Shown in pieces: positions 1 to 5,396 of a DNA stretch of 10,696 nt (its first letter is position 1; each line of letters opens with the position of its first letter). Source of the DNA: Fimenecus sp045578245 (GTDB taxonomy: Bacteria > Bacillota > Clostridia > Oscillospirales > Acutalibacteraceae); the NCBI GenBank assembly GCA_045578245.1, contig JAZNJX010000021.1, forward strand, positions 1 to 10,696. Reading direction: 5' to 3'. A program made the translations under genes and the position numbers. Below the pieces are notes generated by a model, which was not told where the DNA came from, made no database searches, and saw nothing but the letters and a program-made list of their open reading frames with translations.

Positions 1-1017
1 CTGACCGTTAAGGTTTACTCTGTAAGCACCGATGTGCTGAGTAATACCACCTGCTTCAGTAGCAGTAACGTTTGTGTTTTTAATAGCGTCAAGAAGTGAT
101 GTCTTACCGTGGTCAACGTGTCCCATAACAACTACAACAGGGTCACGTGTTACAAGGTTTTCTTCATCGTCTTCTGAATCGTCGATGATTCTTTCTTCGA
201 TTGTAACTACAACTTCACGGTTAACCTTTGCACCAAGTTCAGTTGCAACGATTTCAGCTGTGTCAAAGTCGATAACTTCGTTAACAGTTGCCATCATACC
301 AAGAGTGAAGAGCTTTTTAATAACTTCTGCAGCAGTCATCTTAAGACGGGAAGCAAGTTCACCAACTGTGATTTCGTCACCAACTGTGATTACAGGTGGT
401 TTCTTTGCTCTTTCAGCAGCAATTCTCTTGAGTCTTTCTGCTTCTGTTTCCTTCTTGCCGCTTCTCATACCCTGTTTACGGTACTGCTGGCTCTTTTGTT
501 TAAGCTTCTGCTTCTTCACCATATTGTCACTCTGGTGAGCATTTGCAGGAGCGATATTCTCATATTTTTCGTTGTATTTTTCAGCGTCGAAAGAGTTTGC
601 TCTTGTATCGATGTGACGCATTTCACCTTTTGTACGAGCCTGCATAGGCTTATTCTGGTCTTTCTCTTTCTTCTTTGGTTGCTGTGGCTGTGGATTCTGC
701 TGTGCAGGAACAGCTGGTTTCTTGTTGTCAGCTGGTTTTGCATCTTTTTTATCCTTCTGAGGTGCTTTTTCTTTTTTAGGTTCAGCCTTTTCTTCTTTCT
801 TTGGCTTTTCCTGAGGAACAGCATTGAAATAATCGTCAAAGCTCTTAACTGAGTTTTCCTTTGTAATCACATCAAAAATAAAGTCAAGCTCTTTTTCTTC
901 AAGTGCTGTCTGGGATTTCTTTTCACCCTCAAAATGCTTTGAAAGGTTTTCTATAATAAATTTGCTCTGGATATCAAAATCCTTAGCTACTTCATGGATT
1001 TTGTACTTTTTTGCCAT
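1..1017 (-). CDS. infB: Translation initiation factor IF-2, N-terminal part (cut by left edge)
   Basis: IF-2 is the GTPase that places initiator fMet-tRNA on the 30S subunit and promotes subunit joining in the cytoplasm. The window holds 339 codons, reading out exactly at base 1. Visible in order: an N-terminal IF2_N-type helical domain (about residues 2-50, starting MAKKYKIHEVAKDFD), a Lys/Pro/Gln/Glu-rich low-complexity linker (about 70-125), a basic Arg/Lys stretch (about 165-200), a second IF2_N-type region with VITVGDEITVGELASRL (about 205-265), and the start of the G domain with G1 motif GHVDHGKT at residues 299-306 and GGITQHIGAY following. Two in-frame ATGs are near the ribosome binding site. 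The one at 1015-1017 lies 8 bases from GGAGG (1026-1030), the other only 2, so 1017 is chosen. It is the last gene of the rimP-nusA operon seen here, 16 bases after ylxQ. G2-G5 and domains II-IV lie outside the window. Confidence 0.97.
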   Translation of the reverse strand, partial: MAKKYKIHEVAKDFDIQSKFIIENLSKHFEGEKKSQTALEEKELDFIFDVITKENSVKSFDDYFNAVPQEKPKKEEKAEPKKEKAPQKDKKDAKPADNKKPAVPAQQNPQPQQPKKKEKDQNKPMQARTKGEMRHIDTRANSFDAEKYNEKYENIAPANAHQSDNMVKKQKLKQKSQQYRKQGMRSGKKETEAERLKRIAAERAKKPPVITVGDEITVGELASRLKMTAAEVIKKLFTLGMMATVNEVIDFDTAEIVATELGAKVNREVVVTIEERIIDDSEDDEENLVTRDPVVVVMGHVDHGKTSLLDAIKNTNVTATEAGGITQHIGAYRVNLNGQ

Positions 1018-1033
1018 TCTCATAACCTCCGTT

Positions 1034-1351
1034 TCAGTTATCTTGATTTAAAATCGTAATGAGTTTCTCTGCAAATCCTTGGTCATCTATTGAAATAACT
1101 CCTGCCTTTGAACTGATGCAAAGAGAGAGTTCATCCCGTTTAAACGGTGCATCAATATATTTAATATTACGTCCGTCAAAAGAGCATTCATCCTTAATTT
1201 CTCTTTTAAGTCTTTCGGAAGCATCACTGCAAGTAATTACAAGTCCTGCCTTACGCTTTTTTATGGAAGTAACAACGGCATCGTGTCCCAAAGACATTTT
1301 TCCTGCCCTACGGCAAAGACCAAAAATACCTTTTAAATTATCCGTTATCAT
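1034..1351 (-). CDS. ylxQ: L7Ae/L30e-family ribosomal-like protein YlxQ
   Basis: This is a small RNA-binding protein of the ribosomal L7Ae/L30e/Gadd45 fold, 105 aa from the chosen start. Visible hallmarks: N-terminal LKGIFGLCRRAGKMSLGHDAV, the usual IGLA.RAGK..SG motif of the family, then alternating beta/alpha segments with LVITCSDASER in the middle. In Firmicutes this gene sits between ylxR and infB, exactly as here. Its precise role is unsettled; family members bind kink-turn RNA and YlxQ is thought to be a ribosome-associated accessory protein. The start at 1351 is picked from family length; it overlaps the end of ylxR by 14 bases, implying translational coupling. The nearest GGAGG (1367-1371) is 15 bases away, rather far, so the exact start is less sure; the frame stays open to 1390. 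Confidence 0.9.
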   Translation of the reverse strand: MITDNLKGIFGLCRRAGKMSLGHDAVVTSIKKRKAGLVITCSDASERLKREIKDECSFDGRNIKYIDAPFKRDELSLCISSKAGVISIDDQGFAEKLITILNQDN

Positions 1352-1613
1352 TTTCTTTGATTTGCGCCTCCAGACTGTCATAAACCTCATCAGGAATTGT
1401 TATTTCAAAAGTTTTGTCAATTCTGCGTGATTTTCTTACCTTTCGGAGACATTCAATATTGTTGCAGATATATGCTCCACGACCTGACTTTTTACCGGTA
1501 AGGTCAAGACTGATTTCACCATCAGGACTGCGAACAATTCTTATGAGTTCATTTTTTGCCTTTTGTTCATTACAACCGTTGCAACGACGCATTGGAATTT
1601 TCTTCTGCTTCAT
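1338..1613 (-). CDS. ylxR: YlxR-family RNA-binding protein (RNase P modulator type)
   Basis: A 91-aa protein of the YlxR (DUF448) family. The family signature is present: basic N-terminus, RRCNGC (residues 9-14), ELIRIVRSPDGEISLD (about 22-37) and KKSGRGAYIC (about 41-50). YlxR proteins are nucleic-acid-binding; the Bacillus homologue has been reported to interact with RNase P and renamed RnpM, so RNase P modulation is a family-based expectation rather than something visible here. The start at 1613 has an AGGAG-type ribosome binding site (1621-1626 on the plus strand) at normal spacing. The gene lies 38 bases after nusA and overlaps ylxQ by 14 bases, the standard operon position. Confidence 0.94.
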   Translation of the reverse strand: MKQKKIPMRRCNGCNEQKAKNELIRIVRSPDGEISLDLTGKKSGRGAYICNNIECLRKVRKSRRIDKTFEITIPDEVYDSLEAQIKENDNG

Positions 1614-1651
1614 TATATTATCTCCTTTCTAATGTTAAGTATTACTTTATA

Positions 1652-2701
1652 TTAGCCTTCGTAGAAACCACTTTCAGGTTTAATATCGATTTTCCAACCT
1701 GTGAGCTTTGCAGCAAGTTTTGCATTCAAGCCCTTGTTGCCGATTGCGAGAGATAACTGATGGTCGGGAACAGTTACCTGACATTTTTTATCTTCAGCAC
1801 TTACGATTTCAACTTCGAGAACATTTGCAGGAGCAAGTGCTGCAGCAATAAATTCAGCAGGGTCTTCGCTGTATTTAACGATATCAATTTTTTCTCCACC
1901 GAGAACTTCAACGATATTGTTTACACGAGCACCTCTTTGACCGATACAAGCGCCAATTGGGTCAACGTTTTCATCCTTAGTGCTTACAGCCATCTTTGTT
2001 CTGATGCCTGCTTCACGAGAAACAGAGTGAATTGTAACGATACCATCGTAAACCTCAGGAACTTCCTGCTCAAAAAGTCTTCTTACAAGACCTGCGTGAG
2101 TTCTTGAAATCATAATACGAGGACCACGTTCTGTCTCTTTAACTTCGCTGATATATACTTTAATCATCTGACCCTCTGTGAATGTTTCGCCAGGAACCTG
2201 TTCAGCCTTTGGAAGAACTGCAGTACCCTTGCCGATTTCAAGTGTAACATTACCGTTGATTGGGTCGATTCTGCCAACCTTTGCAGAAATAAGGTCTTTT
2301 GTCTTTGACTGGAAGTCCTTGATAATCTGACCGCGTTCAGCATCTTTGATACCCTGACGGATAACGTGCTTTGCTGTCTGTGCTGCGATACGGCCGAACT
2401 TCATTGTATCAAGTTCAATTTCAAGTGTTTCACCTGCTTTTGCATCTGCACGGTATTCAATAGCATCTTCAACAAGGATATCTGTATCCCAGTCTTCAAG
2501 CTCTTCAACGATATTGAGGTGAACATAAACTCTCATTGTTTTTGCTTCTGGGTCAATGTCACAAGCAACAACGTCTTTGTTGTTATAATCTTTTCTAACA
2601 GCCTTAACAATTGCTTCGCTGATTTTGTCGTAAAGGTAGTCAGCCTGAATACCTTTTTCTTTTTCCATTAAAGCAACTGCCTCAAAAAATTCTTTATTCA
2701 T
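1652..2701 (-). CDS. nusA: Transcription termination/antitermination factor NusA
   Basis: NusA binds RNA polymerase and nascent RNA, controlling pausing, intrinsic termination and antitermination. The 349-aa protein shows the expected parts: N-terminal RNAP-binding domain (about 1-130, starting MNKEFFEAVALMEKEKGI), S1 domain (about 135-200, with GRIDPINGNVTLEIG), KH1 with loop G254-Q-R-G257 inside DPIGACIGQRGARV, and KH2 with G321-N-K-G324 inside LSLAIGNKGLNAKLAAKLTG. It ends soon after KH2, lacking the acidic C-terminal repeats of proteobacterial NusA, which is usual for Firmicutes. The start at 2701 is preceded by GGAGG (2713-2717 on the plus strand) with an 11-base gap. It lies between rimP (30 bases upstream) and ylxR in one operon. 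NusA often feeds back on its own operon leader in other bacteria; here only the rimP leader hairpin hints at that. Confidence 0.98.
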   Translation of the reverse strand: MNKEFFEAVALMEKEKGIQADYLYDKISEAIVKAVRKDYNNKDVVACDIDPEAKTMRVYVHLNIVEELEDWDTDILVEDAIEYRADAKAGETLEIELDTMKFGRIAAQTAKHVIRQGIKDAERGQIIKDFQSKTKDLISAKVGRIDPINGNVTLEIGKGTAVLPKAEQVPGETFTEGQMIKVYISEVKETERGPRIMISRTHAGLVRRLFEQEVPEVYDGIVTIHSVSREAGIRTKMAVSTKDENVDPIGACIGQRGARVNNIVEVLGGEKIDIVKYSEDPAEFIAAALAPANVLEVEIVSAEDKKCQVTVPDHQLSLAIGNKGLNAKLAAKLTGWKIDIKPESGFYEG

Positions 2702-2731
2702 TTTCTATAAAACCTCCAATATTCATCCGAA

Positions 2732-3214
2732 TTAATCTTCAATATCGCCGATTCCACCGAAATCGTCTGCCTTAATCCATGATGCTTCTTTTTTCAATAT
2801 ATTCATTTCAGTTTCTTCATCAATAGCAATTGTGACACTGTCGTTGTCGTAGTCAATAAGAATACCCTTGTATTCTCTCTTGCCTTCAAAAGCTTTGATA
2901 AGTCTGACTTGAATTTTTTCACCTAAATAACAATCGAAATGGAAATCACGTGATAATTCTCTTTCGATACCTGGGGACTGAACCTGCAAATTGTATGCCT
3001 GTTCAATAGGGTCTGCCTCATCAAGAGGACCGTCAATAGCGTGGTGCATATTAACGCAATCGTCAATTCCCACACCGTCTTCTTTGTCAATTGTGATGCG
3101 AAGATACCATCTTGCACCCTCTTTAACGAATTTAACGTCCCAAAGAATAAGACCTAATTCGTCTGCGATAGGCTTGGCAATATCCCAAACCACAGAAGCT
3201 GTGTTCTTTTTCAT
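2732..3214 (-). CDS. rimP: Ribosome maturation factor RimP
   Basis: RimP assists 30S subunit maturation by binding free 30S particles and favouring S12 incorporation (family knowledge). The 160-aa product has the normal length for the family. The N-terminal alpha/beta domain (about 1-88) includes LGLILWDVKFVKEG, LRITIDKEDGVGIDDC and the conserved VQSPGIEREL motif, counterpart of the family's VSSPGIDRPL. The C-terminal SH3-like domain (about 92-150) has GEKIQVRL and YKGILIDYDND. The start MKKNTASVVWDIAKPIA at 3214 follows AGGAGG (core at 3219-3223) with a 4-base gap. The reading frame stays open upstream to 3334, but that stretch crosses the leader hairpin and looks non-coding. First gene of the operon, driven by the promoter at 3325-3353. 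Confidence 0.95.
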   Translation of the reverse strand: MKKNTASVVWDIAKPIADELGLILWDVKFVKEGARWYLRITIDKEDGVGIDDCVNMHHAIDGPLDEADPIEQAYNLQVQSPGIERELSRDFHFDCYLGEKIQVRLIKAFEGKREYKGILIDYDNDSVTIAIDEETEMNILKKEASWIKADDFGGIGDIED

Positions 3215-3272
3215 AGAACCTCCTAAAAATATTAAATTGTCATTTTCAGCAAAAAACACCCATATAAGTTTA

Positions 3273-3296
3273 AGAGAGCGGGTCGCCCCACTCTCT
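3273..3296 (-). promoter_or_regulatory. Structured 5' leader hairpin of rimP mRNA
   Basis: On the minus-strand RNA, AGAGAGUGGG pairs with CCCGCUCUCU over 10 base pairs, closed by the GNRA-type loop GCGA. The seventh pair is a U-G wobble, so the stem is continuous only in minus-strand RNA; the plus-strand version has a C-A mismatch. It lies about 22 bases after the predicted transcription start. No U-run follows directly (the nearest T-run, at 3251-3256, is about 16 bases further on), so a simple intrinsic terminator is not evident. A binding site for a feedback regulator or a 5' stabilising element is possible. Confidence 0.6.
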
Positions 3297-3324
3297 GTCA
3301 ATACGAATATTCTTACCATGACAA

Positions 3325-3353
3325 ATAATACCATATAAATATAATAAAATCAA
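3325..3353 (-). promoter_or_regulatory. Sigma-A-type promoter of the rimP-nusA-infB operon
   Basis: Reading the minus strand, TTGATT (plus 3348-3353) and TATTAT (plus 3325-3330) are separated by exactly 17 bases. Transcription would begin near 3318, giving a leader of roughly 100 bases that contains the hairpin at 3273-3296 before the rimP ribosome binding site. Confidence 0.75.
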
Positions 3354-3412
3354 GTGTTTTTTTAAAATCATATATAATAAAGTATAATTACAAATTACGC
3401 ATTCAGTATTAC

Positions 3413-3601
3413 TTATAAGTCATCTGCGTCCTGTTCGGGGACAATGGCATCCTGTGGATTGCCTGTGTACCACCCATTTGCATCATATTGCTTGGCGGTT
3501 TCTTCACCCGTCCATATTTCTGCAATTTCTTCACTTATTTTTTCAATTCTTTTTCTGGTTTTTTCCTGCTTTTCTTTTTTCTTTTCTTTGTTAAAAAACA
3601 T
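3413..3601 (-). CDS. Small charged protein of unknown function (62 aa)
   Basis: I do not recognise this protein. It begins with a very basic, Lys/Glu-rich predicted helix (residues 1-28, MFFNKEKKKEKQEKTRKR then EKISEEIAEIW), continues with a short aromatic/glycine segment, YDANGWYTGNP (about 39-49), and ends in an acidic tail, EQDADDL. No membrane segment or signal peptide is seen. It is accepted as a gene because AGGAGG lies 7 bases before the ATG and the composition is protein-like. It is divergent from the surface-protein gene and runs into the rimP promoter region with no clear terminator, so some read-through into rimP is possible. A possible promoter lies around 3650-3690 (TTGAAC, with GATATT 17 bases on), but this is weak. 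Confidence 0.72.
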   Translation of the reverse strand: MFFNKEKKKEKQEKTRKRIEKISEEIAEIWTGEETAKQYDANGWYTGNPQDAIVPEQDADDL

Positions 3602-3722
3602 ACTTACACCTCCTATACTGTTATTTTTTCACCAAAACTTTCAATAAAACATAGTGATAATATCCACTTGTTATTAAAAGTGTTCAAGATTTCCAAAAAT
3701 GAAGATTTTTGTAAGAATTTTA

Positions 3723-3751
3723 TTGACTTTTTTTCTCAAATTAGATATAAT
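3723..3751 (+). promoter_or_regulatory. Strong sigma-A-type promoter of the surface-protein gene
   Basis: TTGACT (3723-3728) and a perfect TATAAT (3746-3751) are separated by 17 bases. The predicted transcription start near 3758 gives a leader of about 60 bases before the ATG at 3819. The leader contains a 16-base perfect palindrome at 3778-3793. Confidence 0.85.
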
Positions 3752-3818
3752 GAACGAGTAAATGAGGCTTTGTGCCTAATTTTTGCAAAAATTAATTTAC
3801 GAAAGGAAAATGATTTTC

Positions 3819-4412
3819 ATGAAAAAGACTCTTGCAATTGTTCTCGCATTGGCAATGGTTCTTGTAATGAGCGTTTCTGTTTTCGCAGCTGAGAAACCAG
3901 CAGACGCAGCAGATACAGATGCATGGACTGCATATTACACAGAACTTCTCTCTGCTGAAGACGCTGATCCAGTGGCTATCGCTGAAGAACTTGTAGCTGA
4001 TGTAGAAGCAGGCGTAGTTGAAATGAATGTTGCATTGAATGCTCTTGAAACAGCAGCATTTGCAGTTGGTTCAAGTGAAGTTTTTGAAGTAGCTAAAGAC
4101 CTTTTAGGTATCGAAGCTGGTTCAGTACTTCCTGACTTCCTTCCAGAAGACCCAGTAAGTGCTCTTGAAGCAACACTTGCAAACATTTTTGATTCAATCT
4201 TTGGCATGATTGGTGATATCGTTGCATCACTTTTCGGTAACGACACATCTGATTACTGCTTTAAGACAACAACTACAACTACTACAACAACTACTACAGA
4301 ACTTGTTGAAGATGTTCCAGAAATGGGTGACAATTCACTTATCGCTGTAGGCGCTGTTGCTCTTGTTGCTGGTGCTGCTCTCGTTCTTACAAGAAAAAGA
4401 GACGCTGAATAA
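3819..4412 (+). CDS. Secreted, C-terminally anchored acidic surface protein with poly-threonine stalk
   Basis: A 197-aa protein of unknown family. Residues 1-23 form a clear signal peptide (MKKTLAIVLALAMVLVMSV core, likely cleaved after VFA). The mature part (about 24-148) is acidic, rich in Ala, Glu and Asp, and predicted mostly helical, with an amphipathic hydrophobic helix around 117-139 and one cysteine at 147. An uninterrupted run of 11 threonines (150-160) precedes VPEMGD (166-171), a hydrophobic helix (174-190) and a basic TRKRDAE end. The tail has the architecture of a sortase sorting signal; VPEMGD resembles the xPxTGD variants of Clostridia, but the usual Thr is Met, so sortase processing is doubtful and plain membrane anchoring is the alternative. 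The start at 3819 lies 11 bases after AAGGA (3803-3807); ATG 3810 would be only 2 bases away. A strong promoter and terminator make it a single-gene, probably abundant transcript. Confidence 0.88.
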   Translation: MKKTLAIVLALAMVLVMSVSVFAAEKPADAADTDAWTAYYTELLSAEDADPVAIAEELVADVEAGVVEMNVALNALETAAFAVGSSEVFEVAKDLLGIEAGSVLPDFLPEDPVSALEATLANIFDSIFGMIGDIVASLFGNDTSDYCFKTTTTTTTTTTTELVEDVPEMGDNSLIAVGAVALVAGAALVLTRKRDAE

Positions 4413-4436
4413 TCAGTAACAACTCAAACAAAAATT

Positions 4437-4467
4437 AGACGGAAGTTAATGCTTCCGTCTTTTTTTT
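4437..4467 (+). terminator. Intrinsic terminator of the surface-protein gene
   Basis: AGACGGAAG (4437-4445) pairs with CTTCCGTCT (4452-4460) around a 6-base loop and runs into a tract of eight T (4460-4467). It lies 24 bases after the stop codon. Confidence 0.95.
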
Positions 4468-4496
4468 ATTATATTATAATTACCGATTGTATTTAA

Positions 4497-4563
4497 AGTC
4501 ATTCTTAGGAGTGAAGGACGAAGAATCTCTGTAATGAGACCCTTCGTTACACTCAGGGTGACT
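4497..4563. repeat. 67-bp imperfect palindrome, probably a dispersed repeat element
   Basis: The outer arms AGTCATTCT (4497-4505) and AGGGTGACT (4555-4563) pair if G-T is allowed. The inner arms CGAAGAATCTC (4519-4529) and GAGACCCTTCG (4536-4546) pair except for two A-C positions, around the 6-base centre TGTAAT. The two sides compensate on opposite strands, as expected for a decaying inverted repeat. The ends and the GAAGAATCTC core recall palindromic elements scattered through many Clostridia genomes (from memory, not searched). A T5 run follows at 4563-4567. Dispersed status cannot be shown from one copy. Confidence 0.55.
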
Positions 4564-4612
4564 TTTTGTTCGGTGTTTGCGAAATGTACTTCACATATCA
4601 CGAAATCAGATG
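4564..4612. other. Non-coding stretch after the palindrome, no recognised feature
   Basis: This stretch contains short, partly self-complementary AT-rich sequence (for example GCGAAATGTACTTCACAT). No reading frame with a ribosome binding site, promoter or RNA gene is recognised. It may be the remainder of the adjacent repeat element. Confidence 0.3.
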
Positions 4613-4642
4613 ATTAGTCCCTTTATAGGGACTAATTTTTTT
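4613..4642 (+). terminator. Intrinsic terminator upstream of the phage-derived cassette
   Basis: ATTAGTCCC (4613-4621) pairs perfectly with GGGACTAAT (4628-4636) around a 6-base loop, followed by seven T (4636-4642). It ends only 8 bases before the -35 box of the next promoter, insulating the cassette from upstream transcription. Confidence 0.9.
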
Positions 4643-4650
4643 ATTTTCTA

Positions 4651-4679
4651 TTGACAAATTAATATTTTGTGGCTACAAT
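4651..4679 (+). promoter_or_regulatory. Near-consensus promoter of the phage-derived cassette
   Basis: A perfect TTGACA (4651-4656) and TACAAT (4674-4679) are separated by 17 bases. The predicted transcription start is near 4686, just before the LexA box. A promoter this strong in front of lysis genes would need tight repression. Confidence 0.85.
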
Positions 4680-4692
4680 AATAATTGCAAGG

Positions 4693-4706
4693 CGAACAAA
4701 TGTTCG
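4693..4706. promoter_or_regulatory. LexA (DinR) SOS box
   Basis: CGAACAAATGTTCG fits the Gram-positive LexA consensus CGAAC-RNRY-GTTCG at every position and is a 6+6 inverted repeat. It lies about 8-21 bases after the predicted transcription start, where bound LexA would block initiation or early elongation. It implies that the downstream cassette is induced by DNA damage. Confidence 0.85.
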
Positions 4707-4754
4707 ATAAAATACGTGCATGAAAAGCATATGATTTTTTTAATTTCTCATGAA

Positions 4755-4771
4755 GGGGAGGTTTTACTACG
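4755..4771 (+). promoter_or_regulatory. Strong Shine-Dalgarno pointing at an in-frame ACG instead of ATG
   Basis: GGGGAGG (4755-4761) is followed 7 bases later by ACG (4769-4771), in frame with the sigma-like gene and with no stop before the ATG at 4802. The ATG itself has no Shine-Dalgarno nearby and lies 40 bases after this one. The natural start therefore looks like a former ATG changed by one T-to-C transition, or a non-standard ACG start. Confidence 0.6.
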
Positions 4772-4801
4772 ACAGGCAATGAGAAAATAATTGAACTTTC
4801 T

Positions 4802-5173
4802 ATGGATGACTATTTTTTTCTCACGGAAAATTTGGAACCCATGAATAATGTCTCGGTTGACAAGGGCATAAAGTATCTTGTCTATAAGAAAAAACAAAGA
4901 ATGATTGATACCGTAAGGTCGGTTATGAACAATGAATTGACTGAATCTGAAAGGAACATCGCAGAGGACTATTGGTGTAATAATCTGCTTGTGGAAGAAA
5001 TTGCTGAAAAGTACAATTTATCACGTTCAGGTCTTTATCGTACGGTTGATGTCATAAAAGAAAAAATGAATATATATCTCAAATATGTTGTGTTTTATAA
5101 CAACGATTATCCTCCTACAAAGGGGGATTTTTTAACCTTTTTAAAAAACAAGGGGGAATTTTTTGAAAACTGA
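4802..5173 (+). CDS. Sigma-70 region-4-like HTH regulator of the cassette
   Basis: A 123-aa protein from the first in-frame ATG (134 aa if translation starts at ACG 4769). Residues about 46-88 form a sigma-70 region-4-like helix-turn-helix: ELTESERNIAEDYW, then EEIAEKYNLSRSGLYRTVDVIKEK with the recognition helix at about 74-84. No region-2 core-binding part is seen, so it is not a complete sigma factor. Similar small proteins act as late-gene activators in Gram-positive phages and defective phages (for example Xpf of PBSX, and UviA-type factors beside UV-inducible holin-like genes), a comparison by type rather than by alignment. It is the first gene after the SOS promoter and overlaps the next gene by 11 bases. 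It could amplify its own cassette or activate particle genes elsewhere. The degenerate start may lower its synthesis. Confidence 0.75.
   Translation: MDDYFFLTENLEPMNNVSVDKGIKYLVYKKKQRMIDTVRSVMNNELTESERNIAEDYWCNNLLVEEIAEKYNLSRSGLYRTVDVIKEKMNIYLKYVVFYNNDYPPTKGDFLTFLKNKGEFFEN
5111..5156 (+). promoter_or_regulatory. Possible RNA switch hiding the ribosome binding site of the second cassette gene
   Basis: CCTCCT (5111-5116) can pair with AGGGGG at 5121-5126 (4-base loop ACAA) or with the identical AGGGGG at 5151-5156, which is the ribosome binding site of the 77-aa gene. The two G-runs are exactly 30 bases apart. Ribosomes translating the upstream gene would disturb either pairing, so translational coupling is plausible but unproven. 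Confidence 0.35.
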
Positions 5174-5396
5174 TACTATATCATTAAACGAGTTGGGACG
5201 GGAATATGAGAAAAATGCCCAGCTTCAACAATATTTTATTGACAAATGCAAGGAAGATATAAAAAGAGCAGAAAAGTCGGGGGATTTGGATGCTGTAAGA
5301 CAGTTGAAAAGTAATTTGATTAAGTTTTATGAAATCAAAAATGAGCTTACACAAACAGCATACCAACTAAAAAATTATTATAAAGGAGAAAATTAA
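5163..5396 (+). CDS. Small helical, probably coiled-coil protein of unknown function
   Basis: A 77-aa product starting at TTG (5163-5165), 6 bases after AGGGGG, and overlapping the end of the sigma-like gene by 11 bases. It is almost wholly polar and charged, with heptad-like spacing through residues about 12-72 (QQYFIDKCKEDIKRAEKSG, then AVRQLKSNLIKFYEIKNEL and TAYQLKNYY), suggesting a two- or three-helix coiled coil. There is no signal peptide or membrane segment. I do not recognise the family. Its place just before the baseplate gene (stop and start share one base) suggests a small structural or chaperone-like partner of that protein, but this is inference. Confidence 0.75.
   Translation: MKTDTISLNELGREYEKNAQLQQYFIDKCKEDIKRAEKSGDLDAVRQLKSNLIKFYEIKNELTQTAYQLKNYYKGEN

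Noticed and set aside
496..852. Open frame of 118 codons on the plus strand, antisense to infB, rich in Phe, Leu and Trp
   Set aside because: It is the shadow of the Lys/Glu/Gln-rich IF-2 linker, which reads as hydrophobic codons on the other strand. No ribosome binding site or promoter is seen, so it is not a real membrane protein.
1352..1390. Longer N-terminus for YlxQ starting at 1390
   Set aside because: It lies wholly inside ylxR and adds 13 residues not expected in the family; the start at 1351 gives a normal-length protein.
3215..3334. Upstream in-frame extension of rimP (40 extra codons)
   Set aside because: The extension crosses the leader hairpin and the predicted transcription start, while the internal ATG at 3214 has AGGAGG and matches the usual RimP N-terminus.
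4750..4782. 10-codon open frame beginning ATG AAG GGG at 4750, overlapping the strong Shine-Dalgarno
   Set aside because: It has no ribosome binding site of its own, and the peptide looks random. It was considered as an upstream leader peptide, but there is no supporting structure.
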